Shown: positions 47,524 through 60,004, numbered from the stretch's first letter. The stretch is 64,000 nt of DNA from Niveispirillum sp. SYP-B3756 (GCF_009495745.1 NZ_WIDQ01000001.1:1-64000), one strand, 5' to 3'. A program made the numbers and translations. The notes: generated by a model from the letters alone, not told the origin.

Positions 47524-48660
47524 TCAGCGAAACAACCTGTCACTGATATCGGCGGTTCGCGAGGCCCATGCCGTCCAGTTAAGTTCGCGCTGATAAAGCC
47601 CCCAACTTTCTCGTTGCAGCAGCTTATATCGCTCGCGATCATTCCATAAATCACCAATCAAATCTGCATAAGCCTCAGCTTCTGCCCCTTCAGGCAAGAG
47701 AAAACCGTTAACGCCATGCCGTACAGCTGAGGGCACCCCACCGGTAGCCGAAGCAACAGACGGAAGACCAAAGGCGCTCGCCTCGGCAAAGACGATACCA
47801 AACGCCTCCTGCTGGCTGGGCATAAAAAACAGCGAGCTACTACGAAACAATCCTTGAAGGCGCGCATAGTCCGCAGGGTCGCTCTTCCGCAAAAATCCGT
47901 GCTGAAAAACATACTTGGCTTCTGGGATGGGCGCTCTGCAGCCGACTATGTGCAGCTCGACATCTATTCCGCGGCTTCGTAACAGCTCCGTGGCTTGATG
48001 AACAAGCGGACCGCCTTTTCGCTCCCAATCAACCCCGACAAAGAGCAGGCGACAAACCTCCGTCTGCCGATCAAAGGCAGGATCAACATCCCCCGACATA
48101 TTAGCCCCAAAAGGGACTACATTTATTTTACTTTCAGGTACCCCGTAATACTGGTGAGCTGCCTTGGCAGCCCAATCGCTGCATAAAACTACAGCATCGC
48201 TATTATTAAGCGCCGTGCGCTCTTGAACATCTCCCATCAACCGCGTCCTATTATGTGTCTTCCTATTACCTACTGGCGGATAGTAATCAACAATGCCAGC
48301 ATAGACCGCATCAGCGACGTAAATCGTCGGCACATCAAGCAGCCTATGGTACAATTGCAAGGACGACGACACCCCAATAATCAGGTCCGGATCGTACCGA
48401 CGCAGCCTGCCATTGATCTCTGCGGCATATAAAGTCGATATCAATGGCTCGCGAGAAATATCTATTCCGAATGGCGTTGCTAATCGCTGAATAACACGTC
48501 GTGCGTTATGTGCTATCGGGCACGGGAAACAACGAACATCAGCAAAAACATCGCGAAGAGCTTTTAGACTGTAATAGGGAATCCCACTCCATGTGCGCAC
48601 AGATTCAGGATCTGCCGGAGTCAAAAAGGCCACTTTCTTTGCGTGACGTTCCGTAGCCAT
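47524..48660 (-). CDS. GT4-type glycosyltransferase
   Basis: About 378 residues from the ATG at 48660 (GAGGG upstream; the frame is open to 48678). GT-B fold: N-terminal domain KKVAFLTPADPESVRTWSGIP, C-terminal nucleotide-sugar site RLLFVGVDWERKGGPLVHQA and the E-x7-E block PSQQEAFGIVFAEASAFGLP. It transfers a sugar from an NDP donor, probably to a surface glycan. GC is well below the flanking ftsB and eno, and there is an AT-rich upstream region, which suggests lateral gain. Confidence 0.85.
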   Translation of the reverse strand: MATERHAKKVAFLTPADPESVRTWSGIPYYSLKALRDVFADVRCFPCPIAHNARRVIQRLATPFGIDISREPLISTLYAAEINGRLRRYDPDLIIGVSSSLQLYHRLLDVPTIYVADAVYAGIVDYYPPVGNRKTHNRTRLMGDVQERTALNNSDAVVLCSDWAAKAAHQYYGVPESKINVVPFGANMSGDVDPAFDRQTEVCRLLFVGVDWERKGGPLVHQATELLRSRGIDVELHIVGCRAPIPEAKYVFQHGFLRKSDPADYARLQGLFRSSSLFFMPSQQEAFGIVFAEASAFGLPSVASATGGVPSAVRHGVNGFLLPEGAEAEAYADLIGDLWNDRERYKLLQRESWGLYQRELNWTAWASRTADISDRLFR

Positions 48661-49106
48661 GACCACACCCTCATTCATAGAATATTTTTCGAATATTATC
48701 TTCGCCGATCAACGCCGCTGTCGCACACCAAACAAGTAGGGACTCCCTTGATCGACCTAATTTTCAAAATAGTTGATTTCCATAGAAAAATAAAACAGGA
48801 ACAAACACCATCATGAAAATTTATTACTTCAGGTAGTCATTCTACCAAAAATGCAAGATGCTTACAAGCAGTTCAGCCTGCCCATAGGTCGTTGCGCACG
48901 TGGTAGGCGCGTTCAGCAAAAGATAAAGCGACCGCCCACCCGCATGAGCAAGGCAACGGATACCACCGCCCAACACTTGAGGAGGCTTGGCAATTACCCC
49001 AAGTCACGATCCAAGACTCTTGGTAATTATGTTCGTGTAGTTAAATGTACAATTTAAGGATCAGGCAGCAGAACGAGGTACTACCCTGAAAGCCGCCGAG
49101 CAACTG
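48661..49106. other. AT-rich intergenic region between the glycosyltransferase and eno
   Basis: About 450 bp. The first part (48661-48840) is very AT-rich and probably holds the glycosyltransferase promoter on the minus strand. The second half contains a short plus-strand ORF described separately. No tRNA, IS end or known RNA was recognised. Confidence 0.5.
48944..49057 (+). pseudogene. possible remnant ORF (37 aa) in AT-rich region
   Basis: ATG at 48944; MSKATDTTAQHLRRLGNYPK, then SRSKTLGNYVRVVKCTI and stop. Basic, with a composition that looks like the end of a real protein, but the family is not identified and there is no ribosome site. It may be the tail of a gene lost when the glycosyltransferase region was gained. 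Confidence 0.25.
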
Positions 49107-49145
49107 TAAAAAAGAGACCATCCAGAAATTTGGATGGTCTCTTCA
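49107..49145 (-). terminator. rho-independent terminator of eno
   Basis: Perfect 13-bp stem AAGAGACCATCCA/TGGATGGTCTCTT with 6-base loop, followed on the minus strand by a run of six T residues. It is 33 bp after the eno stop. Confidence 0.9.
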
Positions 49146-49177
49146 ATTCAAACGAAACCGACTTTTGCTATCAAAAA

Positions 49178-50560
<1,383 letters not shown>

Positions 50561-51199
50561 TCAAGGAACCGGCTTTTGTGCCCGCCCGTTCCCACCGATG
50601 GGAATGCTGACCGGCAGTTGCCGCCGCGCACCCTTTACCCCACCATAGAAGGCGGAAAGCTTGGCAAAATCTGCCTCCAGGCTCTCGGTCGTCTCCACCG
50701 CATTGCCGATACGGATCGTGCGCGTCGCATAATCCAGCGCGACAGGTATGATCGGAACGCCGGCCTGCCGCGCAATATGCCAGAAGCCGGTCTTCCACCC
50801 TGCCCCCTCTTTGGGCATCCGCGTACCCTCTGGCGCGATGCCGACCACCATGCGGTCAGCTGCCTTGATGGCCCCCACGCATTCCCCCACCGCGCCATGG
50901 GCCGCCCGCCGATCCACTGGCAGCACATCGCACCAGCGCATGATCGGGGCCAGCGGCCCCTTGAAAAGGGTGTGCTTGCCCATGATCCGGATGCGCAGAT
51001 CAAGGGCCAGAATGGCCGCCATGGCCAGGATGAAATCATAGTTGGAGCTGTGGGGCGCCCCGATGGTGACGAACTTTTCCAGGTTCGGATAAGCCCCAGA
51101 CACCCGCCAGCCCAGCAGACGCAGGGCAACACGGCCGATGAAACGCGAAATAGGGCCACCCCGCTGGTCACAGCGGGGGCCAAGCGGCGGTATGGACAT
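50561..51199 (-). CDS. lysophospholipid acyltransferase family protein
   Basis: About 212 residues from the ATG at 51199 (MSIPPLGPRCD); the ATG at 51217 is also open. PlsC-type motifs: HSSNYD (HX4D), LPVDRR, APEGTR (EGT). One N-terminal amphipathic or membrane helix (about 15-30). It probably acylates a lysophospholipid or related lipid at the inner membrane. It lies between kdsA and eno, where it is an extra gene compared with the usual order. Confidence 0.8.
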   Translation of the reverse strand: MSIPPLGPRCDQRGGPISRFIGRVALRLLGWRVSGAYPNLEKFVTIGAPHSSNYDFILAMAAILALDLRIRIMGKHTLFKGPLAPIMRWCDVLPVDRRAAHGAVGECVGAIKAADRMVVGIAPEGTRMPKEGAGWKTGFWHIARQAGVPIIPVALDYATRTIRIGNAVETTESLEADFAKLSAFYGGVKGARRQLPVSIPIGGNGRAQKPVP

Positions 51200-51328
51200 A
51201 GGCGCTGGATTCCTCAAACCATGGGCCGGGTCACATGCCCGGACCTTTTATTTTCGGCCCATGGTAGAGACGAAGGCGGATGCTTTGTCAAAGCAGCGGA
51301 AGGTCACATTCCCTTTGCCGGATAAAAA

Positions 51329-52165
51329 TCAGATGTGAACCGGGTTCGCCTTGGCGATGCGGTCAAAGGCCAGCAGCGTGGAAAGCACCCCTTCCATCTG
51401 GTCCAGCGGCACCATATTGGGGCCGTCGCTGGGGGCGCCATCGGGGTTCTCGTGGGTTTCCATGAACACTGCCGCAACGCCGATGGCGATGGCGGCGCGG
51501 GCCAGCACCGGTACGAATTCCCGCTGGCCGCCGCTGCTGGTGCCCTGCCCGCCCGGCTGCTGCACGGAATGGGTGGCATCGAACACCACCGGATAGCCCG
51601 TCTGCGCCATGATCGGCAGGGAGCGCATATCGCTGACCAGGGTGTTATAGCCGAAGCTGGCCCCACGCTCGCACAGCAGCACATTATGGTTGCCGGTCGA
51701 CGCGATCTTGGCGGCGACATTCTTCATGTCCCAGGGCGCCAGGAACTGGCCTTTCTTCACATTGATCGGCTTGCCCGTTTCGCCGGCGGCCAGCAGCAGG
51801 TCGGTCTGGCGGCAGAGGAAGGCCGGGATCTGCAGCACATCGACGGCTTCCGCCACCGGCGCGCACTGATCGGCGCTGTGGATGTCGGTCAGGACAGGGC
51901 AACCGAACTTCTCCCGGATTTCCGCCAGGATCGGCAGGGACTTGTCCATGCCCAGACCGCGCTGCGCGGAAACCGACGTACGGTTGGCTTTGTCGAAGCT
52001 GGTTTTATAGATCAGGCCGATCCCCAGCTTCCCCGTCAGCTCCGCCAAGGCCGCCGCCATGGTCATGGCATGGTCGCGCGATTCAAGCTGGCAGGGGCCG
52101 GCGATCAGCACGAAGGGCTTGTCATTCGCAATGGAAAGCGGGCCGACTTTGACGGTGCGGTTCAT
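51329..52165 (-). CDS. kdsA: 3-deoxy-8-phosphooctulonate (KDO-8-P) synthase
   Basis: Condenses arabinose-5-phosphate with PEP for lipopolysaccharide KDO. 278 residues. Blocks: [47 protein letters not shown] (quoted in part), [11 protein letters not shown]. Uses PEP, the product of enolase two genes downstream. Confidence 0.96.
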   Translation of the reverse strand: MNRTVKVGPLSIANDKPFVLIAGPCQLESRDHAMTMAAALAELTGKLGIGLIYKTSFDKANRTSVSAQRGLGMDKSLPILAEIREKFGCPVLTDIHSADQCAPVAEAVDVLQIPAFLCRQTDLLLAAGETGKPINVKKGQFLAPWDMKNVAAKIASTGNHNVLLCERGASFGYNTLVSDMRSLPIMAQTGYPVVFDATHSVQQPGGQGTSSGGQREFVPVLARAAIAIGVAAVFMETHENPDGAPSDGPNMVPLDQMEGVLSTLLAFDRIAKANPVHI

Positions 52166-52215
52166 GGAAAATCTCCTTTGAACCCGATATGGGAAAGCAG
52201 GGAGCCGAAAACCAG

Positions 52216-52249
52216 ACAGCCGGGGAAAGGTCTCCCTCTCCCCGGCTGT
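52216..52249. terminator. hairpin between pyrG and kdsA
   Basis: ACAGCCGGGG pairs with CCCCGGCTGT across a 14-base loop, followed on the plus strand by TTGTTC; on the minus strand there is no T run. It may be an attenuating or processing hairpin inside the pyrG-kdsA transcript. Confidence 0.5.
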
Positions 52250-52273
52250 TTGTTCTGTATCAACGCAACAACC

Positions 52274-53908
<1,635 letters not shown>

Positions 53909-54040
53909 CTAACCTTACGTCCGTGCCGATGGTCCTGGGCCGTGATGGCCCATCCGCAATCCGGGAACGGGCCGAACGGCCCAATAAATTGATCATCCGG
54001 GGCCGTATGCCCCGTACTCCACCATATTCATGCCCTAACG

Positions 54041-54069
54041 GAAAGAGGCGGCATTTGCGCCGCCTCTTC
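54041..54069 (-). terminator. terminator between secG and pyrG
   Basis: AAGAGGCGGC/GCCGCCTCTT with 6-base loop; the minus strand continues TCCGTT, a weak T tract. Located 41 bp after the secG stop. Confidence 0.6.
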
Positions 54070-54109
54070 ACCTATCCGTCAGGCTAAAGCCACGCGGGTG
54101 GCGCCGGCC

Positions 54110-54442
54110 TTACTGGCCGACGGGAACCGTGGGCTGCGCCGGGGCGGCGGGCGCGGGGCTGGCCGGCTGCTCAGCGGCGGGCGCCGGCAGACGGTCAAAC
54201 ATGCTGCTGCTGCCACCCTTGGTGCCGGCCATGATCGCCAGGATCAGGCTGGTGCAGAAAAAAACCGCCGCCAGAATGGCGGTGGTGCGGGTCAGCAGAT
54301 TGGCGCTGCCGCGGGCGGTCATGAAACCGCCCATCGTGCCGCCCCCAATCCCCAGGCCACCGCCCTCGGACTTCTGCACCAGTACAACGCCGATCAACGC
54401 GACCGTGATCAGCAGATGCACCACCAGGACTACCGTTTGCAT
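54110..54442 (-). CDS. secG: preprotein translocase subunit SecG
   Basis: 110 residues from the ATG at 54442 (GGGGA upstream). Two membrane helices (about 3-22 and 52-75) flank the conserved QKSEGGGLGIGGG loop. The Ala/Pro-rich C-terminal tail is common in alphaproteobacteria. Non-essential partner of SecYE in the inner membrane. Confidence 0.92.
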   Translation of the reverse strand: MQTVVLVVHLLITVALIGVVLVQKSEGGGLGIGGGTMGGFMTARGSANLLTRTTAILAAVFFCTSLILAIMAGTKGGSSSMFDRLPAPAAEQPASPAPAAPAQPTVPVGQ

Positions 54443-54510
54443 CCGCAATTCCCCAGAGACATTTCCATCATGACGCAAACGCACCGTGCGCCCATAGAAG
54501 CGGCCGGCCG

Positions 54511-54522
54511 CCCCCTAGGGGG
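54511..54522. repeat. 12-bp perfect palindrome between tpiA and secG
   Basis: CCCCCTAGGGGG within larger GC-rich dyads (CCGGC/GCCGG flanks, about 54502-54532). It lies in the 155-bp gap between tpiA and secG. A G/C-only hairpin without a T tract: terminator-like or regulatory, undecided. Confidence 0.35.
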
Positions 54523-54597
54523 AGCAGCCGGCGCTGCAACGTCATGAAACTCGCCGCCTGTTTAACCGCTCACGCCGCGACATGCCAGAGCGAAGTG

Positions 54598-55350
54598 TCA
54601 CAGGCAGGATTGCGCGATGGACCAGAACGCATCCGCCTGCAGGCTGGCACCGCCAACCAGGGCGCCATCCACATCGGCCACGCCCAGGATTTCGGCGGCA
54701 TTGCTGGCCTTGACCGAGCCACCATAGAGAATGCGCACCCTCTCTGGCTGCTCCACCAGGTCCGCCAGGGTCCGTCGAATGGTCGCGTGCATGGCTGCAA
54801 TGTCGGCAATTGTCGGGGTACGGCCGGTGCCGATGGCCCAGAGCGGCTCATAGGCCACCACCAGATTATCGGCATTGGCCCCAGCGGGGATGGAGCCCCT
54901 GACATGGGCAATCACCACCGATCCCGCCTGCCCGGCATCGCGCTCCGGCTCCGTCTCGCCCACGCAGACAATGGCGGTCAGGCCGGCGCGGAGTGCTGCG
55001 GCAGCCTTGGCCTGCACCTGGGCATCGGTTTCCCCGTGATTCTGCCGGCGCTCCGAATGGCCGACAATCACGAAACGGGCCCCCAGATCAGCCAGCATTT
55101 CAGCGGCGATATCGCCGGTATGGGCGCCCTGCGCGTCGGCATGGCAATCCTGCCCGCCCACCAGAACGGCACTTCCCGCCACGGTGCGGGTCACCGTTTC
55201 CAGCAGCGTGGCCGGCGGGCAGAGCAGCAGGTCGAATCGCGGATGCGGGGCAGCCCCCGCCTTCTCCGCCAGCGCCTGGGCCAGGGCAAAGCCGTCCTGC
55301 CGACGGCAATGCATCTTCCAATTGCCGGCGATCAGATAACGATCGGTCAT
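54598..55350 (-). CDS. tpiA: triosephosphate isomerase
   Basis: Interconverts dihydroxyacetone phosphate and glyceraldehyde-3-phosphate. 250 residues from the ATG at 55350. Catalytic Lys in AGNWKMH, His in VIVGHSERR, Glu in VVAYEPLWAIGTG; phosphate loop ILYGGSVK. The frame is open to 55572 but only the MTDRYLI start fits. Divergent from the ppiD-like gene (253-bp gap). Confidence 0.96.
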   Translation of the reverse strand: MTDRYLIAGNWKMHCRRQDGFALAQALAEKAGAAPHPRFDLLLCPPATLLETVTRTVAGSAVLVGGQDCHADAQGAHTGDIAAEMLADLGARFVIVGHSERRQNHGETDAQVQAKAAAALRAGLTAIVCVGETEPERDAGQAGSVVIAHVRGSIPAGANADNLVVAYEPLWAIGTGRTPTIADIAAMHATIRRTLADLVEQPERVRILYGGSVKASNAAEILGVADVDGALVGGASLQADAFWSIAQSCL

Positions 55351-55603
55351 TTCAAGATCCTCACTTATTGTGGGGACCGGGCAGACCGGCCCCTTTATTC
55401 GGCTTTTGCCGTTTTGTGACACCCGGTTTACCAGCCTGGGGCTTGAAACGCCATGCGAGGCAAATCGGCTACGCCCATGTTTCCCCCAGGCTTGCCGCGG
55501 GCGTGCCCCTTCCCTATGATGCCGCGCTCCCCGGTCCCCATGCCGGGGCGGCGGATGCGCGATCCTGCGCACCGCTCCTTACGGAAACCATGCGTCAGCC
55601 TCC

Positions 55604-57493
55604 ATGCTCCAGATCATCCGCAGCACCGCCGGCTCCTGGGTCGTCAAGATCCTGTTCGTCGTCCTGATCATCAGCTTTGCCGTCTGGGGCATCGGCGACA
55701 TCACGCGCGGCGTGGAGACCGGTGTCGCCAAGGTGGGCGATACCAACATCACCCCGCAGGAACTGGACCGCGAGTTCAAGGCGGAGATCAACCGTCTGCG
55801 TCAGGTGATGGGGCCGGACTTCAATGAAACCAAGGCCCGCCAGCTGGGCCTGGTGGACCGAGCCCTGGAACAGCTGATCCAGCGCACCCTGCTGCTGAAG
55901 GCGGCAGAGGATGCCGGCATCCGTATTGGCGACCAGACCGTGGTGGACATGGTTTCCAAGGTGCCGGCCTTCAAGAACGGGCTGGGCCAGTTCGACCCCG
56001 CGCTGATGCGCGCGCTGCTGGCGCAGAATGGCTATACCGAGCACGGTTTTGCCGAGCAGGTGCGGGCCGATCTGGCGCAGGGCGATATTGCCGGCGCGAT
56101 CACCGCCGGCACCAATGTGCCGCGCACCCTGGCCGAACAGCTGTTCCGCTATCGGGAAGAGGCGCGGCGTTTTGATCTGGTGACCATCCCCAACACCGCC
56201 ATGCCGGACGCGCCCGCCCCGGAAGAGGCGGTGCTGGCCCAGTTCCACCAGGACAAGGCCGTGCGTTATACCGCGCCGGAATACCGTGATCTGACTGTCG
56301 GCCTGATCGAAGCGGCGGCCTTGGCCAAGGAAATTCAGGTCAGCGACGAGCAGCGCCAGGAATATTACGACGCCCATCAGGCCGATTATGTGACGGCCGA
56401 ACGCCGCAGCCTGACCCAGATCGTCTTCCCGGACAAAGCCGCCGCCGACAAGGCGCTGGCTGCCATCCAGGGCGGCAAGACGCTGGAACAGGTGGCCAAG
56501 GACGCCAAACAGGAAGCCGTGAAGCTGGAGGATGTGCTGAAGGCCGACCTGCCGGCGGAACTGGCCGAGCCGGTCTTCACCGCCGAACAGGGCAAGGTGA
56601 CCGGTCCGGTGGAAAGCCCTTATGGTTTCCACGTCGCCCTGGTCAGCACCATCAAGGCCGGCGGTACCCGCACCCTGGCAGAGGTGAAGGATGAGGTGAC
56701 CACCAAGGTCCGCCAGGAAAAATCCATCGACAAGCTCTATGAAGCCTCCACCAAGCTGGAAGACGCGCTGGCCAACGGCACCCCGGTGGCCGACGCCGTG
56801 AAGGAATTTGGTGGCCGCACCATCAAGCTGGAGGGCGTGGATAACCAGGGCAAGGACAAGATGGGCGTGGTGAAGACCGATGGTCTGCCGACGGCGGAAG
56901 CCATTCTGACCAACGCCTTCTCCCTGCCCGAAGGCCAGAATGGCAGCGTGGCGGAGGCTGGCAATGATGCCTTCTATGTCGTGCATGTCGATGCCGTCAC
57001 CCCCTCGGCCCTGAAGCCGCTGGCAGAGGTCAAGGGCCAGGTTCTGGCCGATTGGCAGGCCGAGCAGAAGGCCGCCACCGCCAAGAAGAAGGCCGAGGAA
57101 GTGGCGGAGAAGCTGCGCGCCGGTGCCACACCCAAGGATGCCGCCGCCGGCATCACCGGTGCCCTGGTCCAGCGCAGTGAGCCGATGCGCCGCGCCGGTG
57201 GCCCCAACCTCTCCCTGCCGGCCAGCCTGTTTGAACCCATGTTCGCCGCCAAGCCTGACACGGTTGCGGTGGGGGCCAGCAGCAGCGGCCAGGTGGTGGC
57301 CAAGCTGGTGGAAATCATCCCCGCCGATCCGTCCCTGGTGCAGGCTGCCACAGCCATCAATATGCTGAGCAGCAATATGGCGGAAGCCATGGCCTCGGAC
57401 CTGATGCTGCAATATCTGGCTGGTCTGCGTGCACGCTACGGCGTCACCATCAACCGGTCGGTCATCGACACCATGTATCGCCCGCAGGAGTAA
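55604..57493 (+). CDS. ppiD: PpiD-type membrane-anchored peptidyl-prolyl isomerase/chaperone
   Basis: 629 residues. N-terminal anchor helix (about 15-35), SurA-like N-domain (about 36-160), parvulin-like domain (about 225-345, GKTLEQVAKDAKQE, SPYGFHVALVS), then a second chaperone part ending near residue 629. It helps fold proteins leaving the Sec translocon. The stop is 6 bp before trpE and carries its ribosome site (CAGGAGTAA), so the two are one operon, an order common in alphaproteobacteria. Confidence 0.88.
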   Translation: MLQIIRSTAGSWVVKILFVVLIISFAVWGIGDITRGVETGVAKVGDTNITPQELDREFKAEINRLRQVMGPDFNETKARQLGLVDRALEQLIQRTLLLKAAEDAGIRIGDQTVVDMVSKVPAFKNGLGQFDPALMRALLAQNGYTEHGFAEQVRADLAQGDIAGAITAGTNVPRTLAEQLFRYREEARRFDLVTIPNTAMPDAPAPEEAVLAQFHQDKAVRYTAPEYRDLTVGLIEAAALAKEIQVSDEQRQEYYDAHQADYVTAERRSLTQIVFPDKAAADKALAAIQGGKTLEQVAKDAKQEAVKLEDVLKADLPAELAEPVFTAEQGKVTGPVESPYGFHVALVSTIKAGGTRTLAEVKDEVTTKVRQEKSIDKLYEASTKLEDALANGTPVADAVKEFGGRTIKLEGVDNQGKDKMGVVKTDGLPTAEAILTNAFSLPEGQNGSVAEAGNDAFYVVHVDAVTPSALKPLAEVKGQVLADWQAEQKAATAKKKAEEVAEKLRAGATPKDAAAGITGALVQRSEPMRRAGGPNLSLPASLFEPMFAAKPDTVAVGASSSGQVVAKLVEIIPADPSLVQAATAINMLSSNMAEAMASDLMLQYLAGLRARYGVTINRSVIDTMYRPQE

Positions 57494-57499
57494 GCGGCC

Positions 57500-59014
57500 G
57501 TGCGCACCTTCCCCGACGAAAGCGCCTTTATCCGTACCTACGAATCCGGCCAGGCCCAGGTTCTGTGGACGCGACTGGTCAGCGACCTGGACACGCCTGT
57601 CTCCGCCATGCTGAAGCTGGGGCGCGGTCGCGCCAACAGCTTCCTGCTGGAATCGGTGACGGGCGGGTCGGTGCGCGGCCGCTATTCCCTGATCGGACTG
57701 AAGCCGGATCTGATCTGGCGCTGCCGAGGCACCGGCTCGGAGATCAACCGCAACGCGGCGGCCGATCCCGACAGCTTCACCCCCTGCCAGGGCGATCCGC
57801 TGAAGGTGCTGGCCGCCTTGCTGGACGAATCGCGCATCGACCTGCCGGCGGAACTGCCGCCCATGTCGGCCGGGCTGTTCGGCTATCTGGGCTATGACAT
57901 GGTCCGGCTGATGGAACGGCTGCCGGACAGCAATCCCGATGAGCTGAATGTCGAAGACAGCATCATGATCCGCCCGACGGTCATGGCCATCTTCGACGGG
58001 ATTGAAAATGTGGTGACGGTGGTGACGCCGGTGCGGCCGGTGGCCAGCCTGTCCGCCGCCGATGCCTATGCCGCTGCCCGCGCCCTGCTGGCGGAAACCG
58101 TGACCGACCTGGAAGGGCCGGTTCCCGCTGCGCATGAAACGACGTTGGAGGTGACGGCGCTGCCCGCCCCCAGCTCCAACACGGCGATGCAGGAATATTA
58201 CGGCATCGTGGAGAAGGCGAAGGAATATATCCGCGCCGGCGACATCTTCCAGGTGGTGCCCAGCCAGCGTTTCTCCGTCCCCTTTGCCCTGCCGCCCTTT
58301 GCGCTTTACCGCGCGCTGCGCCGGCTGAACCCGTCGCCCTTCATGTTCTTCCTGGATTTCGGGCACCTGTCGGTGGTGGGCTCCAGCCCGGAAATCCTGG
58401 TGCGGCTGCGGGACGATACCGTCACCATCCGCCCCATCGCCGGCACCCGCCGGCGCGGCAAGGATGCGGCGGAGGATAAGGCGCTGGCCGCCGACCTGCT
58501 GTCCGATCCCAAGGAGTTGGCCGAACATCTGATGCTGCTGGATCTGGGCCGCAATGATGTGGGCCGGGTGGCGCAGACCGGCACCGTGACGGTGACGGAA
58601 AAATACACCATCGAATATTACTCCCATGTCATGCACATCGTCTCCAACGTGGAAGGCAAGCTGAACCCGAAATTCACGCCGATTGAGGCGCTGGTGGCAG
58701 GCTTCCCGGCGGGTACGGTGTCGGGTGCACCGAAGGTGCGGGCGATGGAGATCATCGACGAGCTGGAAAAGACCCGGCGCGGCATCTATGGCGGTTGCAT
58801 CGGCTATTTTGCCGCCAATGGCAGCATGGATACCTGTATCGCGCTCCGCACCGCCGTGCTGAAGGACGGGGTGATGCATGTGCAGGCCGGCGGCGGCGTG
58901 GTGGCCGACAGCGACCCGGAAGCCGAATATCAGGAGACGGTGAACAAGGCCAAAGCCCTGTTCAAGGCCGCCGAGGAGGCTGTGCGCTTCGCCCAGGAAC
59001 GGGGGGTGATCTGA
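57500..59014 (+). CDS. trpE: anthranilate synthase component I
   Basis: First committed step to tryptophan. 504 residues from a GTG at 57500. Feedback region LLESVTGG near the N-terminus; catalytic block with IRPIAGTRRRG, LLDLGRNDVGRV, YSHVMHIVSNVEG and GAPKVRAMEIIDELE. It needs a TrpG glutaminase, but the next gene (zero-gap TGA-ATG) is a formyltransferase-like protein, so trpG must lie elsewhere. No Trp-rich leader peptide was seen upstream. Confidence 0.95.
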   Translation: MRTFPDESAFIRTYESGQAQVLWTRLVSDLDTPVSAMLKLGRGRANSFLLESVTGGSVRGRYSLIGLKPDLIWRCRGTGSEINRNAAADPDSFTPCQGDPLKVLAALLDESRIDLPAELPPMSAGLFGYLGYDMVRLMERLPDSNPDELNVEDSIMIRPTVMAIFDGIENVVTVVTPVRPVASLSAADAYAAARALLAETVTDLEGPVPAAHETTLEVTALPAPSSNTAMQEYYGIVEKAKEYIRAGDIFQVVPSQRFSVPFALPPFALYRALRRLNPSPFMFFLDFGHLSVVGSSPEILVRLRDDTVTIRPIAGTRRRGKDAAEDKALAADLLSDPKELAEHLMLLDLGRNDVGRVAQTGTVTVTEKYTIEYYSHVMHIVSNVEGKLNPKFTPIEALVAGFPAGTVSGAPKVRAMEIIDELEKTRRGIYGGCIGYFAANGSMDTCIALRTAVLKDGVMHVQAGGGVVADSDPEAEYQETVNKAKALFKAAEEAVRFAQERGVI

Positions 59015-60004
59015 ATGGATGCGGCTCGGGCGGATGTCACAACAATGCCCGCGTCTCCCGACGTGCTGGTCTTATTGTCACCGCCCCATCTGGCCGGAAC
59101 CGCCCATCAGATCCTGGCCACGGCCAGAGCTGATCTTGCCTTTACCCTGGCGCATGATCTGGCCGGGCTGGAAGCAGCCCTGACGGCATCGGAAGGCCAG
59201 CGGGTGCGGCTGATCACCATCTGCTTTGGGCAGGTGGTGCCGGCTGCACTGCTGGCGCGTTGTGGGGCGGGGGCGGTCAATCTACATCCGGCACCGCCGG
59301 AATATCCCGGTTCCGGTGCCCTGCATCGGGCCCTTTATGAAGAGGCTGCCAGCTTCGGCGCCACGGCGCACCTGATGCAACTGCCTGTCGATTCCGGCCC
59401 CATCCTGGCGGTGGAGCGCTTTGCCATCCCCGCCAATATCGGCCATCGCAGCCTGTCCGATCTGGCCCTGAGCGCCGTGGTAAACCTGCTGGAACGGCTG
59501 GCCCCAGCCTTGACCGGCCAGCTTCCGCCGCCTTGTGGGGAGAGCTGGGCCGGACGGCCGCACCGTCTGGCCGATGTCATGACGCTGGCCAAGCTGACAC
59601 CCTACATGCCGACCAATGAAGTGCGGCGGCGCTGGCGGGCCTTCCGGGATGGCCCGGAAAGCCCGCTCTATATGGATTTCCAGGGCCTGCCCCTGCATTA
59701 CCGGGCACCGGGCCGCATCCAGGGTTGGTTCGATGGCGTCCAGGATGGTCATGCCCATGGCTGGGCCCATGACCCGACCGGGAACCCGGTGCGGCTGCGG
59801 CTGGTGGTGAATGACGGGATAGGGATGGAATCGCTGGCCACCCTGCCCCGGCCCGATGTCGCCGCCGCCGGGCATGGCGACGGACAATGCGGTTTCGTCA
59901 TTCCACTGGAAGGGCTGCTGCCGGCGAATGGGCCGGCACGCATCGACATCCTGCTGCCCGATGATGAATGGCGCCGCCTGCCGGGGGCACCACGGGTGTT
60001 ATAA
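59015..60004 (+). CDS. formyltransferase-like enzyme fused to a C-terminal beta domain
   Basis: 329 residues; ATG immediately follows the trpE stop. N-terminal formyl_trans_N domain (about 15-190) with the catalytic triad in VNLHPAPPEYPGSG (Asn, His) and LPVDSGPIL (Asp). It is too short for Met-tRNA formyltransferase and resembles sugar-N-formyltransferases more. The C-terminal part (about 225-320; GWFDGVQDGHAHGWAHDP, GDGQCGFVIPLE) looks like a beta-sandwich domain found attached to glycosyltransferases in Azospirillum relatives. Substrate unknown. It ends overlapping the convergent ymdB. Confidence 0.7.
   Translation: MDAARADVTTMPASPDVLVLLSPPHLAGTAHQILATARADLAFTLAHDLAGLEAALTASEGQRVRLITICFGQVVPAALLARCGAGAVNLHPAPPEYPGSGALHRALYEEAASFGATAHLMQLPVDSGPILAVERFAIPANIGHRSLSDLALSAVVNLLERLAPALTGQLPPPCGESWAGRPHRLADVMTLAKLTPYMPTNEVRRRWRAFRDGPESPLYMDFQGLPLHYRAPGRIQGWFDGVQDGHAHGWAHDPTGNPVRLRLVVNDGIGMESLATLPRPDVAAAGHGDGQCGFVIPLEGLLPANGPARIDILLPDDEWRRLPGAPRVL

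Noticed and set aside
48840-49110. tRNA gene or CRISPR array
   Set aside because: No cloverleaf arms or CCA-end pattern, and no regular repeat-spacer pattern could be found here or elsewhere in the window.
55595-58879. 1094-codon open frame on the minus strand
   Set aside because: Antisense to ppiD and trpE, both of which have clear family motifs; no motif in the antisense product.
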